A stretch of 64,000 nt of DNA from Lineus longissimus (GCF_910592395.1 NC_088308.1:10061001-10125000), one strand, 5' to 3'. Shown: positions 1 through 12,876, numbered from the stretch's first letter. Notes: generated from the letters alone by a model not told the origin. Program-made: numbers and translations.

Positions 1-2393
1 AGTCCGTCCATCAGTTCCGGACCAGGCCATTCAAGGTGTTATTGCAGTGTTGGTGAACAATGTGCCGCTTTCGTAATGGAAGACTATGACAAAACACTCT
101 AATTTATTCTAAAAGATCAAAAATCTATATCAAGCTGCTAACATGTACATGTATTAGCGTAAAGAAGGCTCGCGGACGTGACGAACCTCCGGTTTCCTCT
201 TTGTGGTTTGTCGAAGATATGATTGGATCGAATTGAAGAAATAATTTTTGTAACACAACCATTCAGATAATTACGATCAAATATGAACCTTTTCAAAAAA
301 TCGAATGGCTGTTGGATGAAAGGGGCGATAATTTCCTCTGCAACCGCGTGGCAGGCCAACAACAGAAAGTAGATTTTAAATTAACGGCGAGCCTATGTCA
401 TAAACATTTTAAGAAAACCCACTACTTCCGCGATCGTGAATGCGGTATCTGGCAAGCTTTTCCGACCCCCAGCTGCGTTTTTTTCTACTCTAATAAAGAA
501 ATGTTATGGCAAACAAACTCGCATTCAAATTCTCTACGCCTCGGTATGTCAAGCATTCAATTTTTTCAATAAGAAGGTTCGAATATCAACTTATTTTTAT
601 CGTAACGTGCGGTCTGGTAGGTCAACCACGACACCACAATCATCAAACGGGTGACAAAATCCATTGTCGACAATTTTTTTTCACCAAAAAATATGATTGG
701 GCCAATCGAGGTAACACCCTATGCTATTCATGAGCAATTTTTAGTGCACATGTACCAATTTGTTGGGAATGCGGTGCCGAGAACGCACGCTCATGGCTTT
801 TATTTATTTAATTACTTCTCACTGTTCAAACTGAACCAACGAAGCTTTTGCATTGCAATTCCGCGAGCGCTGTAAGATTGAGGCAAAATCGCATTCAACG
901 AACGCCTACCCTTATTTTATGCTTTACTGCACCCAACCGGAACTCGACCAACAAAAGCTCTTGCTTTTGCGATGTCGCTTGCGCTATGCGATTCGAGCAA
1001 AGCCGCATACAGTGGAAGCTTGGCAGGCCGAATTCATACACCAACACACGGCCGATGGTCGAAAATATAAATGCGGGAGATTCATCTGATCGCGATTTTG
1101 TTTGTGATGAACTGCGGACGAACATGCAGTAGAGGTGTGCCGGGTGAAGTTGCAAACGCATGCGAAAATGCTTTGTTGTTTCATGCCGCACTGCATGGAC
1201 CCAATGCACTTCACAACGCATGCGTTTTTTGCATTGTCTACAATGGATGCGGCGTCAGATAATAATACACTGCCGCATGAACCTATTGCACATGCGACAT
1301 TGCTTTGTTATTTCATGCGGCGCAAGTTGCACCCAAGATCGGCCAGGCCCTTCCCACTAAATGTCAACTCATTTCGTCAGCCGAGGCGGACAAGTGGCAC
1401 CCGGCCAACGAATGCTAAAATCGCATGACGTTATATCACGTTAATTTTACAACGCATGTGATTTTAACTGTAGTATTTAGACTGACACAAGGAACGTTTT
1501 TATTTTGTCAGATGGCTTATTTTAAGACTGGTGTTTACGTGATTATTTATATCAAATATACAGACCATATATAATTTCATTATTTTGATGTGACTCTACA
1601 AATTCGAAAGTGTCGCCGAGGATCCTAAATTTCATAGCTTCCTGAATTTCATAGCGTTTGAAACACGTGATTTTCGCAATGTATCCCAGGTCACATCCCG
1701 TGCCTGTGGTCATGGCCATTAACCGGGCACCGAGAAGAAATATTATGAGAAATTAGACATTAAATCGTTTAATCAAAGTACATGTACATGTGTATAGAGC
1801 CCGAAATTATTGCTCGTCTAACTAAAGATATCTTAAGTACCGTATCGAAATAGTTCAAGTTATCTCTCTCGTTAGCCACATATCAAAATACCTTAAACTA
1901 CTAGTATACATGTACATCTATCGTGAGCCGAGCATCTGCTGGCGTGAAATGAAGTGGTGGGCATTGTTAGATTATGACAACGAATGATAGATAACTTCAA
2001 ATAACACTGTATTAAAATTGGTAGGAGTTATTATCAAGTTTCAGTTTTTCATTAAAAAAAGTTGGCAAAATCTCACTTATGTCATAATAATGATGATAAC
2101 ACGTAATGGAACAGGGAGATAAGATAAACTACACATAAATTATAGTATTATAGCGCAATTAAAATGGCGTTCTCAAAGGTTTTGCCATTTTAAAAAGGAT
2201 GTTAAAAATGTATCCCCGAACATCATTGCATCACCTTCGAGGAAACTGACTTTATGAAAAGAAGCACTCTCAGTTGATTCTAAACTCTCATAAACCTTCC
2301 CAAAGGGAAATAATCCAAAAATAGAAGTTTAAAATTACATTTAACAAATCTGAAAGTTATACCATGTCGAGAAATGAAAGAATTGTGACTTAC
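1..2393. other. No recognisable gene; A/T-rich intergenic or intronic DNA
   Basis: I see no conserved domain and no long open frame with coding character here. The stretch 850-1430 is unusual for many scattered copies of GCATGCG/CGCATGC-like words in both orientations, which looks like an old decayed repeat. It would be intronic if the exon at 2394-2550 is real, because that gene continues leftwards on the minus strand. Confidence 0.5.
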
Positions 2394-2550
2394 CGTCAAA
2401 ATGTTCATATCGGACCTGTCGTGCCTGTCCGACTGGTCTGGCCTGTCTTGTCTGTCCGCTTGGTAACGTTGCGTCCACTACCGCTGTCCCCAACAAGACC
2501 ACAGCTAAACCAATTGCGGAAGCAAGTAAGTTTGTTGAAGGAACGTTCAT
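2394..2550 (-). CDS. Probable first coding exon of a secreted protein
   Basis: Minus-strand ATG at 2550-2548 opens a 52-codon frame that ends at a good donor (G|GTAAGT, exon end 2394). The predicted N-terminus is a textbook signal peptide: a short polar start, a hydrophobic core (LLASAIGLAVVLLGTAVV, residues 8-25) and a likely cleavage after Val-Asp-Ala. It is followed by a Gln/Arg/Gly-rich low-complexity stretch with repeated GQxRQxR-type motifs. The remaining exons should lie to the left on the minus strand, but I could not find them in 1-2393, so they may be outside the window. An upstream in-frame ATG exists about 20 codons earlier but would bury the signal peptide. I do not recognise the family. 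A neuropeptide or small secreted precursor is possible but unproven. Confidence 0.42.
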
Positions 2551-3378
2551 TTTGTTGCACATGCTTGCAATCAGCTGATCGTTACACACTAAGGAATGTT
2601 ATGCAAACTATCTATGTCAGGTAGCACTTCACTGCGAGCGAGCGAGATAAAAACTGACCGTGAGTGGTAACTCCTCTCCTTTTATTCTCTCAATAGCGTC
2701 CGACTTCGTGGATAGGCAACAACAAACAAAACCAACAACGAAATTCCCACTTCCTGGCATGGTTCAGATTGCGCGGATAGTAAAATGAGAATGTGGGGTG
2801 ATTCGCTGACCAATCACCTCACTGGAATGGGGCCACGGGGTTTCCTGACAGCTCGTTGTAAGATCTCTGCCAGGAATGTTCCTCCATTATTTATTGTGGC
2901 ACGTGGAGTTGGGAGAAAGAACAGGTTATCTTCTATTGCATTGTTTGACGTTTTGGCAGCTCACCTCACATTCCTGACAATTCCAGGACCCATCAATCAT
3001 CTTGAAAAGCGAGGAGCCGTTTTCCACTCCAATAATGTGCAACAATGTTGTTTATTCCATACCATTTGCTCTGATAGTCTCTAACTATGTATATTTAATG
3101 GGCTGTAAAATAAGTTAATGAATTGGTTACCATTAAAAGGTATGCCAAACTACCTCTTTCAGACAAAAACGTCCCCCCCCCCGCCCGAATGCTACTGACT
3201 TACACGTAATGATTAGAATAATAAAAGTAAGTAAAGTATTATTGGGAAATGAAAAAGAAGTGTCATGGACGAAGTCACTAGACCAAAACATACTTGGTGC
3301 CCAACTGTAGTTGCACGCAAAAACACACACAAGCAATGACGTTGTCCATAAGCCCAACTGCTGAAGTAACATTTCATT
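2551..3378. other. No supported gene
   Basis: Contains a 99-codon open frame (2785-3084) without a recognisable domain, and a C-rich run near 3172-3185. If the secreted-protein exon is real, its promoter should lie in 2560-2720. I see no clear TATA box there. Confidence 0.4.
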
Positions 3379-4908
3379 TACTGATATCGGCTGTGGGCGC
3401 CGTCAATTCGACGCACAACGCCGATAGATCGACATGTTTACTGCTACTAGTAGGCATCAAAAAGTTTCGACACCCATATTGAGGACATCTGACTGAGTGT
3501 AAAAAAGGTCTTGCACGCGCAGAAAGACATATTTTAAAACTTCCTTTGTCTTTTTGGGCCTGGTTTCTCAAAGACTCCTAAGCTTTTGTCTTAAGTCATA
3601 ATATTCTGTCTAAGCCAAGTCAAAAACTTCAGTGCGAATCTCAAAGCATCTTAAGACAAATTATTAAGCTGTTTTTCTAAAACGACTTCAGTCAGGCAAA
3701 ACGTGCAGAGCTGGCCGTTTCAACCAGCCTCCGATAGTTCCATTAAGACTTCGGGAGTTTCCGTGAGATAACGATGATTGCCGAGTACGTTTCCAAGGAA
3801 CTCTTCAACTGGTCGCCAACGAAGGAGACAGGAACAAGCTTCCAACAGTGGGCGTGGCACATTTTTGTGTTTACTCTGCGACGGCTCTGGCGGGATTTAA
3901 CGCTGGGCATGGGTAATTTAAAGTTTAAAGTTAAATAATGACTTTTTCCTTATTGACAAGCATGTCGGCGTCCTATATGAACTTGTATTATTTTCATTAT
4001 TTATTATTATGTCACTTGTTCTACGCCCACTACTAACAGAGTTGTCACTATTCAGCCGTTTTGTGGGAGATTATTGACACATCAACCACACCAGTAAGTT
4101 GTCTTTCTTCGCATGTCAGTCAACGCAGTTACTCAGGATGCAAACTCCTGGGGGGGGGGGGGGGGAGGGGGGGTCATCTCACACTAGTCCATCACTAAGT
4201 GATCTTGTCTCTTTTTTTTCTCTTTGGGATATTTTCCTCAATATGACCGACTCACCAAACATCACCCCACCATTTAACAAGGACAATTGGTTATGCCCTT
4301 ATTTATCACAGCAGGGTCATGTTGGGTTCCTAGTCCCATTTAAGGGACAACATATTTCACACACTACAACAATAGACTTTTCTTTTTTGCATTGGGAAAA
4401 AAACACTTTTTCATAGGCATCCAAAGTCAAGTCACAGACGAGCTCCTGCCACTGCCACTCCTCCTTGCCTTTTGGTGACATTATCAATCGCTGGCGCCGC
4501 TGTGGTCATACTTCAGACCACATTCATTGCCAATGAATGTCCAAATAGTAAAATTTGAAAGCTATAATGAGCTAATAAACCTAACTTAATTTCAAAGTCG
4601 TTCATGTAAGTAACTTATAATTGATATCAAACTTTCATCATGACTACAGTAATTCAGAGAGAAACTAACAACACCACAATCTCTGTGTTCAGTAATATAG
4701 GTCTATACAGGTGTAGTTTGGGCAAAACTTTACTTTTAAAGAGTGCTACACTTCAATTTGTTTACATTTTGACTTCAAGCAACAAGTAAGCTTATAAGAT
4801 TACTGGAGAGTATAATCTGCTGTAATGATAAGTTGTGGACACCGTCATTGTCACCTAATGAACGAACTGTCGCCAAGCTTCAAGGCCGCATCACATGGAT
4901 CCCCGTAG
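3379..4908. repeat. Duplicated block, copy A (order X-Y-Z)
   Basis: This stretch is homologous to 9950-11445. Sub-block X (3379-3560, beginning near 'tactgatatcggctgtgggc') matches 11258-11440. Sub-block Y (3560-4080, including the 'gagctggccgtttcaacc' segment) matches 9960-10790. Sub-block Z (4548-4908, including the 'aagcttataagattactgg' segment) matches 10905-11255. The order is X-Y-Z here and Y-Z-X in the other copy. A long G run interrupts this copy at 4150-4172. No coding potential is convincing. On the minus strand of Y both copies share a short open segment, but it is closed by a stop at the same place in each. Confidence 0.7.
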
Positions 4909-6445
4909 TCGAATTCCTTGCAGTATGTTGGCTGTACCAGCCTGGTGAAGAAGGAAGAGGCCTATTCACTTTGGTGAAATGTACTTCTGGTGCATTTATA
5001 TGTAGCTTACATCACGCCTCATCACAGAATTTGAAGTGGAACTGAACGCTTTTAGTTTTCAGAGCATTCTTTGAAAACAGAATAACAATAATAAGCAGCA
5101 AGACAGATGAAGAAACCACGGTACATACGGCACAAGCATAACCAAGTGGAAATAAATTTTTTCGTTTTCGCTGTGCATCTGGTTCATGGTTTTGTCGTCT
5201 CATCTTGGTACACACTATGTCCTGGAATACGATTCACAGGTGCACTATGCGCCACAAAGATAAGCACAGATAGTAGTGAGTTGAAGGAAGAAACACAACC
5301 GAAAGGGCCTAACAAAAGTGATACTGTATTGACCGGATTTCGATATTTTCTTCTTTCATCAAATCGTCATTAACTCAGAAACTGAAAGACGTCATTATCT
5401 TATCATATGACGTCAAGCAGAGAAGAGTAGGGAAATGTGTATCCAAATAAACAAAATGCTAGTAAAGTGTCAAATCATTGCTTGCGAGTCACTTATACAA
5501 ATCCCTCTTAGTGACGAATTGACCCACCATCCTGCTTCCATACTGCCCTTAGCCTCTTCTGGCCTTCATTTTTTATTTGATGGAAATATTGTTTAACGTA
5601 ATAGTCTGCTTTTTATTGCAGTATGTTTGTTCTTCTTCTGGTTCACCAGTAAACTATTTTTCTGAACGTTTTTGATGGTTTTACAATTTTGTTTCAGCTC
5701 TAAGATAGTAGAAAAACGTGTTATTCGTTATTTTCAGTGCGCGCAAGTCCTGGTGCGAACGACCTTACCATCTACGCGAGTGCACGCCAAGATCTGAGTT
5801 CACGTCACCCCGCTATTAAGATGCCACGCCATTTCCATTTGTCGTCGCAGTTGCGGGGAAATCAAGCGCCATCAGCGTGACGTCGGAAAATCTATATCAA
5901 TATCAGCACCATGACGTCAAGGGGTAGATCCTAGCTCAGGGAAAGGCCTCACTAGTGCATCGTTTCAAGTGGAAAGAGGCGATGTGTGGAGAGCCAACTC
6001 GGGTCAAATCGGAGACAACATCGGAATAGCGCGATAATTCAGTCATATTTTTCCTTTTTTTGTGCAATTTGTTGATGGAAACTACTTGTGTAGATCTAGA
6101 ATAGGAGGTGACTGGGCAGCCGACAACTGGGTAATAATGCCAATGGTCCTTTAAAACTAAGAACATTATCCGTCTAGAAAAAAACAAATCCAAAAATTAT
6201 CATGCCGGTGTTCCATGACTAGACTCTTAATTGACAGGTATCACCTGGGATACCTGATTTTCGACATTGCAGTTTTTGACAGGTTTTCTACAAATGGCTG
6301 TCAAATAGAGAATAACAAAGCTTTCTGCACCAATTTGGAGAACATCTCAGAACACCAGATCTATATGGAGACTAAATTTTATCACATGTGAAAAAAAGAT
6401 GCCGAAGTTCGGCAATTTGTTTTTATCCACCCAAAACAACTGAAA
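4909..6445. other. No recognisable gene
   Basis: No domain is recognised. A segment at 5595-5740 resembles 9840-9960 (a Phe/Leu-rich open stretch preceded by an acceptor-like pyrimidine tract and cag), so the area is repetitive. The interval 5750-5930 is locally GC-richer than its surroundings. Confidence 0.4.
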
Positions 6446-8364
6446 TCAAGCTTGTCTGGGCACCATGCGGAAGTGATGAAAGATTGTAGGTTTCTTGCTT
6501 GTGTATTGTGAGCGAGATAAAAGAAGAATTCCATTTGTACTGATTGCAAATATTGGATATGAGAAATGGCGAGCTAGAAACGACACTTCGAAGCCATGAA
6601 CTCTTTTCAAATGCATCAAAGTGTTATCCTCGAGCTCTCTAAATGACACCCAAACCAGTGAATAGGATTTATAGTTTCCTTTTTTCTTCCCTTCCAAAAA
6701 TAATAATACCCTGTTGACATGATCCCATGTCCCACAATAGATTTTTCCTATATGTAATTTCTGCGTGTGAATCAGCTTGTAGTAACCTTCTTTGTAGTGA
6801 AATACAACTACTAACCTTTTCTTTTTAAAATATATAAAAATTGTTTCATTCGGCCACACTGCCGAAGGAGGCACGACATGATATTTTCTTGCTGGGACGG
6901 TTGTTTAAAATTTGGATGAGTAAATGCAATATCATGTTCGGAGCGATGGTCAATTTCGAATAGAATTAATTCGATATTAGGCTTGTGGCGTTTGGTTGTT
7001 CCGGTAAGATTTACAGTCCAAACTATCACATGACGCATTTCATCTGAAATCACTGGGCTGAATCTTAAACCAGTAATGGTGTAGCCCACTGTCACGTGAG
7101 ACATCAACCTTCCGCTATAACTGTATAAATCTACAGACAACTTACTCCGTGGGGAATGTGAACAGAACACAAGCAGGTATGCTTTAAAACATAATACATC
7201 AGTGACCCATTCTTGAAGGTTAAAAATATTTTTTTGTGTAGGAATTGAGCATGGGTAATATGCAATAATGAAAGATGGTGGTTTCATCCACTGCTTTGTC
7301 CCGCCACGTGAGTGTAAGAGAAAGAACCGTTGTTCAGGACAATAAGTAAGACTCAGTATTTTCCTTGGTGTTATTTGCATTAGTTGAAACTTTCGTTGCA
7401 GGTGAAACGTACCGAATATATTCCGACCTAGAGAAGAACATTCTTTTTGTGGTCACGCACTTGCAATAAACTTCTAAGCCATTTTTCTGTTACATCGGCA
7501 CCATTTGCATGAGTACAACTTTTTCCCAGACTTAATCAGCGAGGAACGATTTCAGAGCCAAAATAGCCTGTCAAGCGATGAATATTTCGTTGTACGTTAT
7601 GTGTGATAACTTTAAGGCTTGGGAGACCTGGACAAAGGTGGCGCTCTTTTCAATGGGGGGCACAACATTTTGTCATGTACGTGTATGGTGAAAACCCACC
7701 GACAGGAACATATGTGCATGCTTAGTGCCCCTGCCGCGGGACAAAGGCATATGATCTCTTCATGAGACTTTGGTGGATGCTAGTTCGCTCTGGAAATCCA
7801 GACATATGCTTCAGTCGACACTTTTGTAGGCGAAGCGTAGCGAATCTATTCGGACCTAAGATGAGAAGAGAACAAAGTTGCTTGCTATCTCATAATCTTT
7901 CCATACTTGAGACTTTGGCGGATGTTTCACTCTGGAAATCCGGAGACCTAAATTGGTCGTGGTGATGGGTTTTAATCTCTAGCCCTTGTACTAGCACGGA
8001 AGGTCTATTACTCAATCTTGAAAGTTATGGGATAAAATATCAGAGAGGAAGTTAATGGGCAGAAAATAACTTTTTGGTCGTGACCTTTATCTACCCTTTC
8101 CATCCAGATGCCTGCTCCCTTTTTGTTTAATTTTGGACCCGCTACATCCTCGTGTTGTGATAAATGTATCATGCAAGTGGTTTGCACTTTGTATTCAGCA
8201 CTAAAACCTGCCACACGTCTTCCTGAAGTGAATATAATAGAGCACTGTAGCAAAGATCTCGACAAAGATACCTTCTTTGTGGTAAGAAAGCCTTCCCAAT
8301 GCACTCGCTCAAAGATTCTCAAAGATTCGACTATTTGGAATAAGAGTACAAAATAGATAGCCAT
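6446..8364 (-). pseudogene. Diverged PAN-like two-exon gene with one frameshift (paralogue of the array genes)
   Basis: Exon A is 8364-8095 (90 codons, phase 0, donor AGG|GTAGAT). It starts with a clear signal peptide (MAIYFVLLFQIVES) followed by a PAN/apple-like segment with spaced cysteines (LLQC ... AGF ... TTCMIHL). Exon B is 7389-6446, opened by acceptor AAAG|TTT. Exon B is open to about 6870, where a one-base shift moves the frame, and it stays open in the new frame to 6446. The C-terminus (NGILLL ... KKPTIFHHF) aligns with the C-terminus of the genes at 19926-23026 and 29390-32489 (DGKFVT ... KPITIHRP). The starts of the exon B pair also align (QLMQITPRKILSL versus QLYHQYKTLSL). This is the same family in opposite orientation and strongly diverged. 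Function is not recognised; a secreted or cell-surface protein is inferred from the signal peptide. The shift could be real decay or a sequencing error. Confidence 0.55.
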
Positions 8365-8419
8365 GTATATGTATAATGTATTGCTGAGCAGTGGAGACAC
8401 GTGATAAGGCATGGCATGA

Positions 8420-8880
8420 TAAAAGTGCTGCCGTATGATTTCTCTGATTGTTTCAACTAAGAAAGAGAGTCAGTAAGCTGCAGATAGTCATTTATTTCAG
8501 ACTCAGAGAGGTACACTGGCCTTGCGATATCTTGGTGACTATGAAAAGATTTATTAAATCCCTGCGCCGTGTTTTAAAGAACAAGGCGTGTTATTCAAAT
8601 TTTTAGACGGTTTTTTCCAATTTTGTTACGCATCGAACATCGTAGAAAAATTGCGTTTATTCGTTTTAGCACGGAAACTCGATCCTGGCCTGCAAAATCT
8701 TTTCGTTTCTCCCATATGTACATACTGTTATGTTATTATAGGAATAATGATTTAAATCGAACGATATTGATTGTATTCATTATTGATTAGCAAAATGCTC
8801 AAAATGCGATTGTGACTGCCGCCTTTTTTAATTATACAGTCATCCACCATGTTGATTAGGCATGCTACTAGTACTTTGAG
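8420..8880. other. No recognisable gene
   Basis: Upstream flank of the minus-strand PAN-like gene; its promoter should lie here. I see no clear core promoter element. Confidence 0.3.
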
Positions 8881-9360
8881 GTTATTACTGTTTTTTTCTA
8901 AAATACCTGGATTAAGAATGAATCGCACTTTACAGTGTAAATGCACTATTTGCAAACGAAGCCATGTTTTTAATTCAGCGGTTATGGTTAAGCCACCAAA
9001 ATCGCTTGGGTTGGTGCAAAATATAGAAGCAGTCAAAAAGCATTTAAAACCACATTTTATTTGTTGTTTCATTTGAGATGTTTTAGAAAAGAAATTGATA
9101 CCTCACAGTCGGTATAGATTGTCTAACCCAAACCGCTCGGGTGGAGCTGAAATGTTGGCCAAAACCTCTGCTCTGCCTTGGTGTTGGTCTACATGTTAGC
9201 TCCTCTTTCGCGGTATTGGTGAAACAACCAATACCTCCTGTTCGGTATCAATTCCTTAAACCATAACCGCTGAATTCACACCGAGGCTACGTTGGCGCAA
9301 AGTGCTTGTACACTGTAAACTGCGGTTCATTATATATCTAGATGTTTTAGAATTGCCGAC
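8880..9360. repeat. Rearranged remnant of the TTAA-flanked 1.2 kb element
   Basis: Contains the hallmarks of the element at 20633-21832: 'aaattgatacctcac', 'ccaaaccgctcgggtggagc', 'gaaacaaccaatacctcc', and the end signature 'ggtatcaattcc' followed by TTAA at 9256-9259. The parts are present but shortened and shuffled, so this is an older copy beside the diverged PAN-like gene. In the array the intact copies sit inside the intron of the paralogous gene. Confidence 0.65.
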
Positions 9361-9934
9361 CACGGATTGGTGGGTTTAAAAAGTGCAAAAATATGTCAAG
9401 CATAAAAAAGGTACTGACACGTTTCACTTCGATGCTCATAGTCAGACAATCAGCAGTATTGAGCTGATTACGATCTGTTCTTTTCCTCAGACAAGACAGG
9501 ATTGGCAACCACCCGATGACTCCGATTCCGAGTACTAGTCTGCGTCCTACTGGGAACCGCGCTCGAATGTTCAGTTCGACCGGTTAGTAGACTCACTGCT
9601 CTCCGTCCGAGTTGATGTACAAGAATGTCTGCACACCAGTTTTTAAAAAGGCAGAAATTGCACCCGGCAAAACGTACATTTTACCGAGTGTTCTAGTTAT
9701 CAAAAGTACATAACTAGCCACCATGGCCATTAGCATTTCGCAAAGATCCCACAGCTTCAGAAAAAGGTCCGACAAGTCGTCGGACTTTTGTCAGATAAAT
9801 CAGGAAAAAGTCAGAAAAACCGTTATAGGCATGGGCGGCTTTTTTACTGCAGTATGTTTGTTCTTCTTCTGGTTCATCATTAAAAAAAATTTGAACGTGT
9901 TTCATGCTTGTCCATCTCTTAGAAAGGAGAAAAT

Positions 9935-10455
9935 TGCATTATTCGTTATTTTTAAGTCCTGGGTCCGGTCACTCAAAGATTCTTAAGTCTTTTTCCTAAG
10001 TCATAATATTCTGACTAAGCGAAGTCAAAAACTTAAATTGCGTTATTCGTTATTTTTAAGTCCTGGGTCCGGTTTCTCAAATATTCTTAAGTCGTTTTTC
10101 CGAGTCATAATATTCTGACTAAGCCAAGTCAAAAACTTAAATTGCGTTATTCGTTATTTTTAAGTCCTGGGTCCGGTTACTCAAAGATTCTTAAGTCTTT
10201 TTCCTAAGTCATAATATTCTGACTAAGCGAAGTCAAAAACTTAAATTGCGTTATTCGTTATTTTTAAGTCCTGGGTCCGGTTTCTCAAATATTCTTAAGT
10301 CTTTTTCCTAAGTCATAATATTCTGACTAAGCCAAGTCAAAAACTTAAATTGCGTTATTCGTTATTTTTAAGTCCTTGTGGTCCGGTTACTCAAAGATTC
10401 TTAAGTCTTTTTCCTAAGTCATAATATTCTGACTAAGCCAAGTCAAAAACTTAAG
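9935..10455. repeat. 104-bp tandem repeat, about 4.5 copies
   Basis: The word 'aaattgcgttattcgtt' recurs at 10035, 10139, 10243 and 10347, exactly 104 bp apart. Copies differ by a few substitutions ('cggttactc'/'cggtttctc', 'aagcgaag'/'aagccaag') that alternate between neighbouring monomers. This suggests a 208-bp higher-order unit. It amplifies the left edge of sub-block Y, which is single-copy at 3560-3665. Confidence 0.85.
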
Positions 10456-11445
10456 TGCGAATATCAAAGCATCATAAGACAAACTTAGCCAAGTTTTTCT
10501 TAAAAAGACTTAGTCAGGCAAAACGTGCAGAGCTGGCCGTTTCAACCAGCCGCCGATAGTTCCATTAAAACATCGGGAGTTTCCATGAGATAACGGAGAT
10601 TGCCAAGTACGTTTCCAAAGAACTCTTCAACTGGTCGCCAACGAAGGAGACACGAACAAGCTTGCAACAGCGACAGCACGTTGAAAGTGGGCGTGGCAAA
10701 TTTTTGTGTTACTCTGCGAGGGTTCATTAATATTACTATGTCACTTGTGCTGCGCCCAATACTGACAGGATTGTCACTATTCAGCCGTTATGCCGGCCTT
10801 CTTCATCACAGGGTCATTGTTGGGTTCACCTAAGTCTCATTTGGTGACATAATCAATCGCTGGCTGTCGTCATCCTTCAGACCAATCATTGCCAACAGTA
10901 AATTTGAAAGCCATCCTGAGCTAATAAACTGAACTAAATTTCAAAGTCTTTCATAAAAGTAACTTATAATTGATACCAAACTTTCATCATGACTACAGTA
11001 GTTCAGAGAGAAACTAACAAAATCACGATCTCTGTGTTCAGTAATATAGGTCTATACAGGTGTAGTTTGGGCAAAACTTTACTTTTAAAGAGTGCTACAC
11101 TTCAATCTGTTTACATTTTGACTTCAAGCAACAAGTAAGCTTATAAGATTACTGGACAGTATAATCTGCTGTAATGATAAGCTGTGTGCACCGTCACTGT
11201 CACCTAATGAACGGACAAACTGTCGCCAAGCATCACATGGATCCCAGTCGTCGTTGTATTTACTGATATCGGCTGTGGGTGACGTCAATTCGACGCACAA
11301 CGCCGATAGATCGACATGTTTACTGCTAGCAGACATAATGACATTTCGATCCCTATGATGAGGACGTCTGACCCGGTGTGAAAAAGATCTTGCATGCGTA
11401 GAAAGACATATTTCAAAATTTCAATTGTCTTTTTATTTAGGCTAA
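9950..11445. repeat. Duplicated block, copy B (order Y-Z-X)
   Basis: Homologous to 3379-4908, with sub-blocks in the order Y (9960-10790), Z (10905-11255), X (11258-11440). The Z-X junction at about 11256 is a direct fusion. Same orientation as copy A. Confidence 0.7.
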
Positions 11446-11917
11446 TTACTATTGCACCAATATATTTCACACATTAGCTCCTTGCCCCATTGTCCCTTAG
11501 CCAAAAGCAAGTACGAATCATCGCAGAATCGTTTTCTACGCAACGTTTCATTTAGGAAGGGGATCTGGGGTCCCTCTCACCGGACATTTTTTCAAAAACA
11601 TCTACATCCTCCAAGATGCGATTTCAGGCCGTTTCTGCTCATAGAAAATTATGATAGCGCTTCTACCGCGCCCATCCCGATCAACGCAAATATGGGTGGA
11701 AACTCTCCCACATGGATGGTGACCATAATACACGGATACTTCGCATGTCAAAACCAGTTCAAACGTCATCGATATTCATTTATTTCATTATGCATCACAT
11801 AATATTCCATTGATACATGTGGTATCATTAGTCTTTGATCATAATCGCAATGTAGCAATAATAAGCTCTTTCAGCATTACCCCGAGGCATAAACAGAGCT
11901 AACGTTTGTAGGCAACA

Positions 11918-12243
11918 GTGGCATGGTCAAGGGGATGGGGGAAAGAGAGGCTCTATGAATGGTCAACTGCAAGGCACATCAGATCGCCGTCATTTGGGGC
12001 CGAGTACGAGGCCCACGGGGATGCCTTGGCATGGCTTGTCAAAGCAACAACGCCTGAAGACAGAGCATATCTTTTAACAGACTCTTTAAGCTTTATCAGT
12101 AAATGTCAAGCAAGCCGCGCAAAAACGAGATGGATTCCGCTCTGTCACGAATCAAGATCAGAGCCACTTTGTTGGTGTGTATATCCCTGGACACTGCGCA
12201 ATATCTTTCAGTGAGAACGCAGGCTGGTATTAATATAAGCAGG
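11918..12243 (+). pseudogene. RNase H-like relic of a non-LTR retrotransposon
   Basis: The frame from 11918 carries an RNase H-like pattern: an AEYEAHGDALAWL helix segment, then LLTDSLSF (the Asp-Ser turn typical of LINE RNase H), then RAKTRWIPL. Near 12168 the frame shifts, and the conserved 'YIPGHCAI ... SENAGW' segment continues in another frame before a stop. No reverse transcriptase is visible upstream. It is therefore a truncated, frameshifted fragment rather than an active element. Confidence 0.55.
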
Positions 12244-12403
12244 CAAGGCAAGACCCCTGTGAGACCTCCTCTATACCCTCTTGTAGATGTAGCGGTGCTA
12301 ATGTCAAGAGCTCTAATTGACTGCTGCCGAGAAGGTATAACAGCAGGAATACTGGTTAACTGACTTGACTGAAAGTAGTCCGTTTGTGGTTACTCTTCAT
12401 CCC

Positions 12404-12788
12404 CTAGCGTCGATCTTCTTTTGGTAACTGCTGTCTTCTGGCACCTTGTGCCTCACGTCCGGAGGGTCCGTGTGGTGTTCTGTTGAACCCAGGTCTGAGT
12501 GGATGCAGAGGTCTGGCAATTTCAAGTACGTTTGGTCCGTATGGTGGAGGCGGTCGTGGGAATGGTCCGACTGTTCGTGGATGTGGATGTCTGCCGTGTG
12601 GTGATGGCCGCGTCAGGGGTCGCATACCTGGAGGCGGTGGACGGAACGATGGATGAGGTGGTCCTCTGTGGACGTGTGTTGGCATATACTCTCGGTTGGG
12701 CGTATTGAGCTTGGTGACCTGGATAGGCTTGGTTGTGAACCGACGGATAGCATTGTTAAAGTCCGACAGTTGGTTGGGTGTGATACGC
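12404..12788 (-). CDS. Proline-rich terminal exon of an unrecognised gene
   Basis: A minus-strand acceptor (tttcag|GCG) starts the exon at 12788. The open frame runs 128 codons to a TAG at 12406-12404. It opens with a soluble-looking segment (RITPNQLSDFNNAIRRF) and then becomes rich in Pro, His, Arg and Gly (for example RPPPPGMRPLTRP and FPRPPPPYGP). It ends in a basic tail. The composition suggests a disordered C-terminus. The next exon upstream could be the degenerate one at 13538-13860, whose donor lies at 13538. That partner carries stops, so the gene may be dead or the partner wrong. A Penelope-like fragment sits in the presumed intron. Confidence 0.4.
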
Positions 12789-12876
12789 CTGAAACGAAAT
12801 ATTTAGACGGTCTGGAGATAAAATTTAGAAGATGTTCAAGGACGATTTTAATCACTTTGACGCACTTCATAGTTAG

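Noticed and set aside
2785-3084. 99-codon frame
   Set aside because: No recognisable domain, no splice signals and no homologous copy in the window to test conservation.
4150-4172. Long G run, also at 45596-45613, as G-quadruplex regulators
   Set aside because: Simple homopolymer tracts without surrounding promoter features; length is also unreliable in assemblies.
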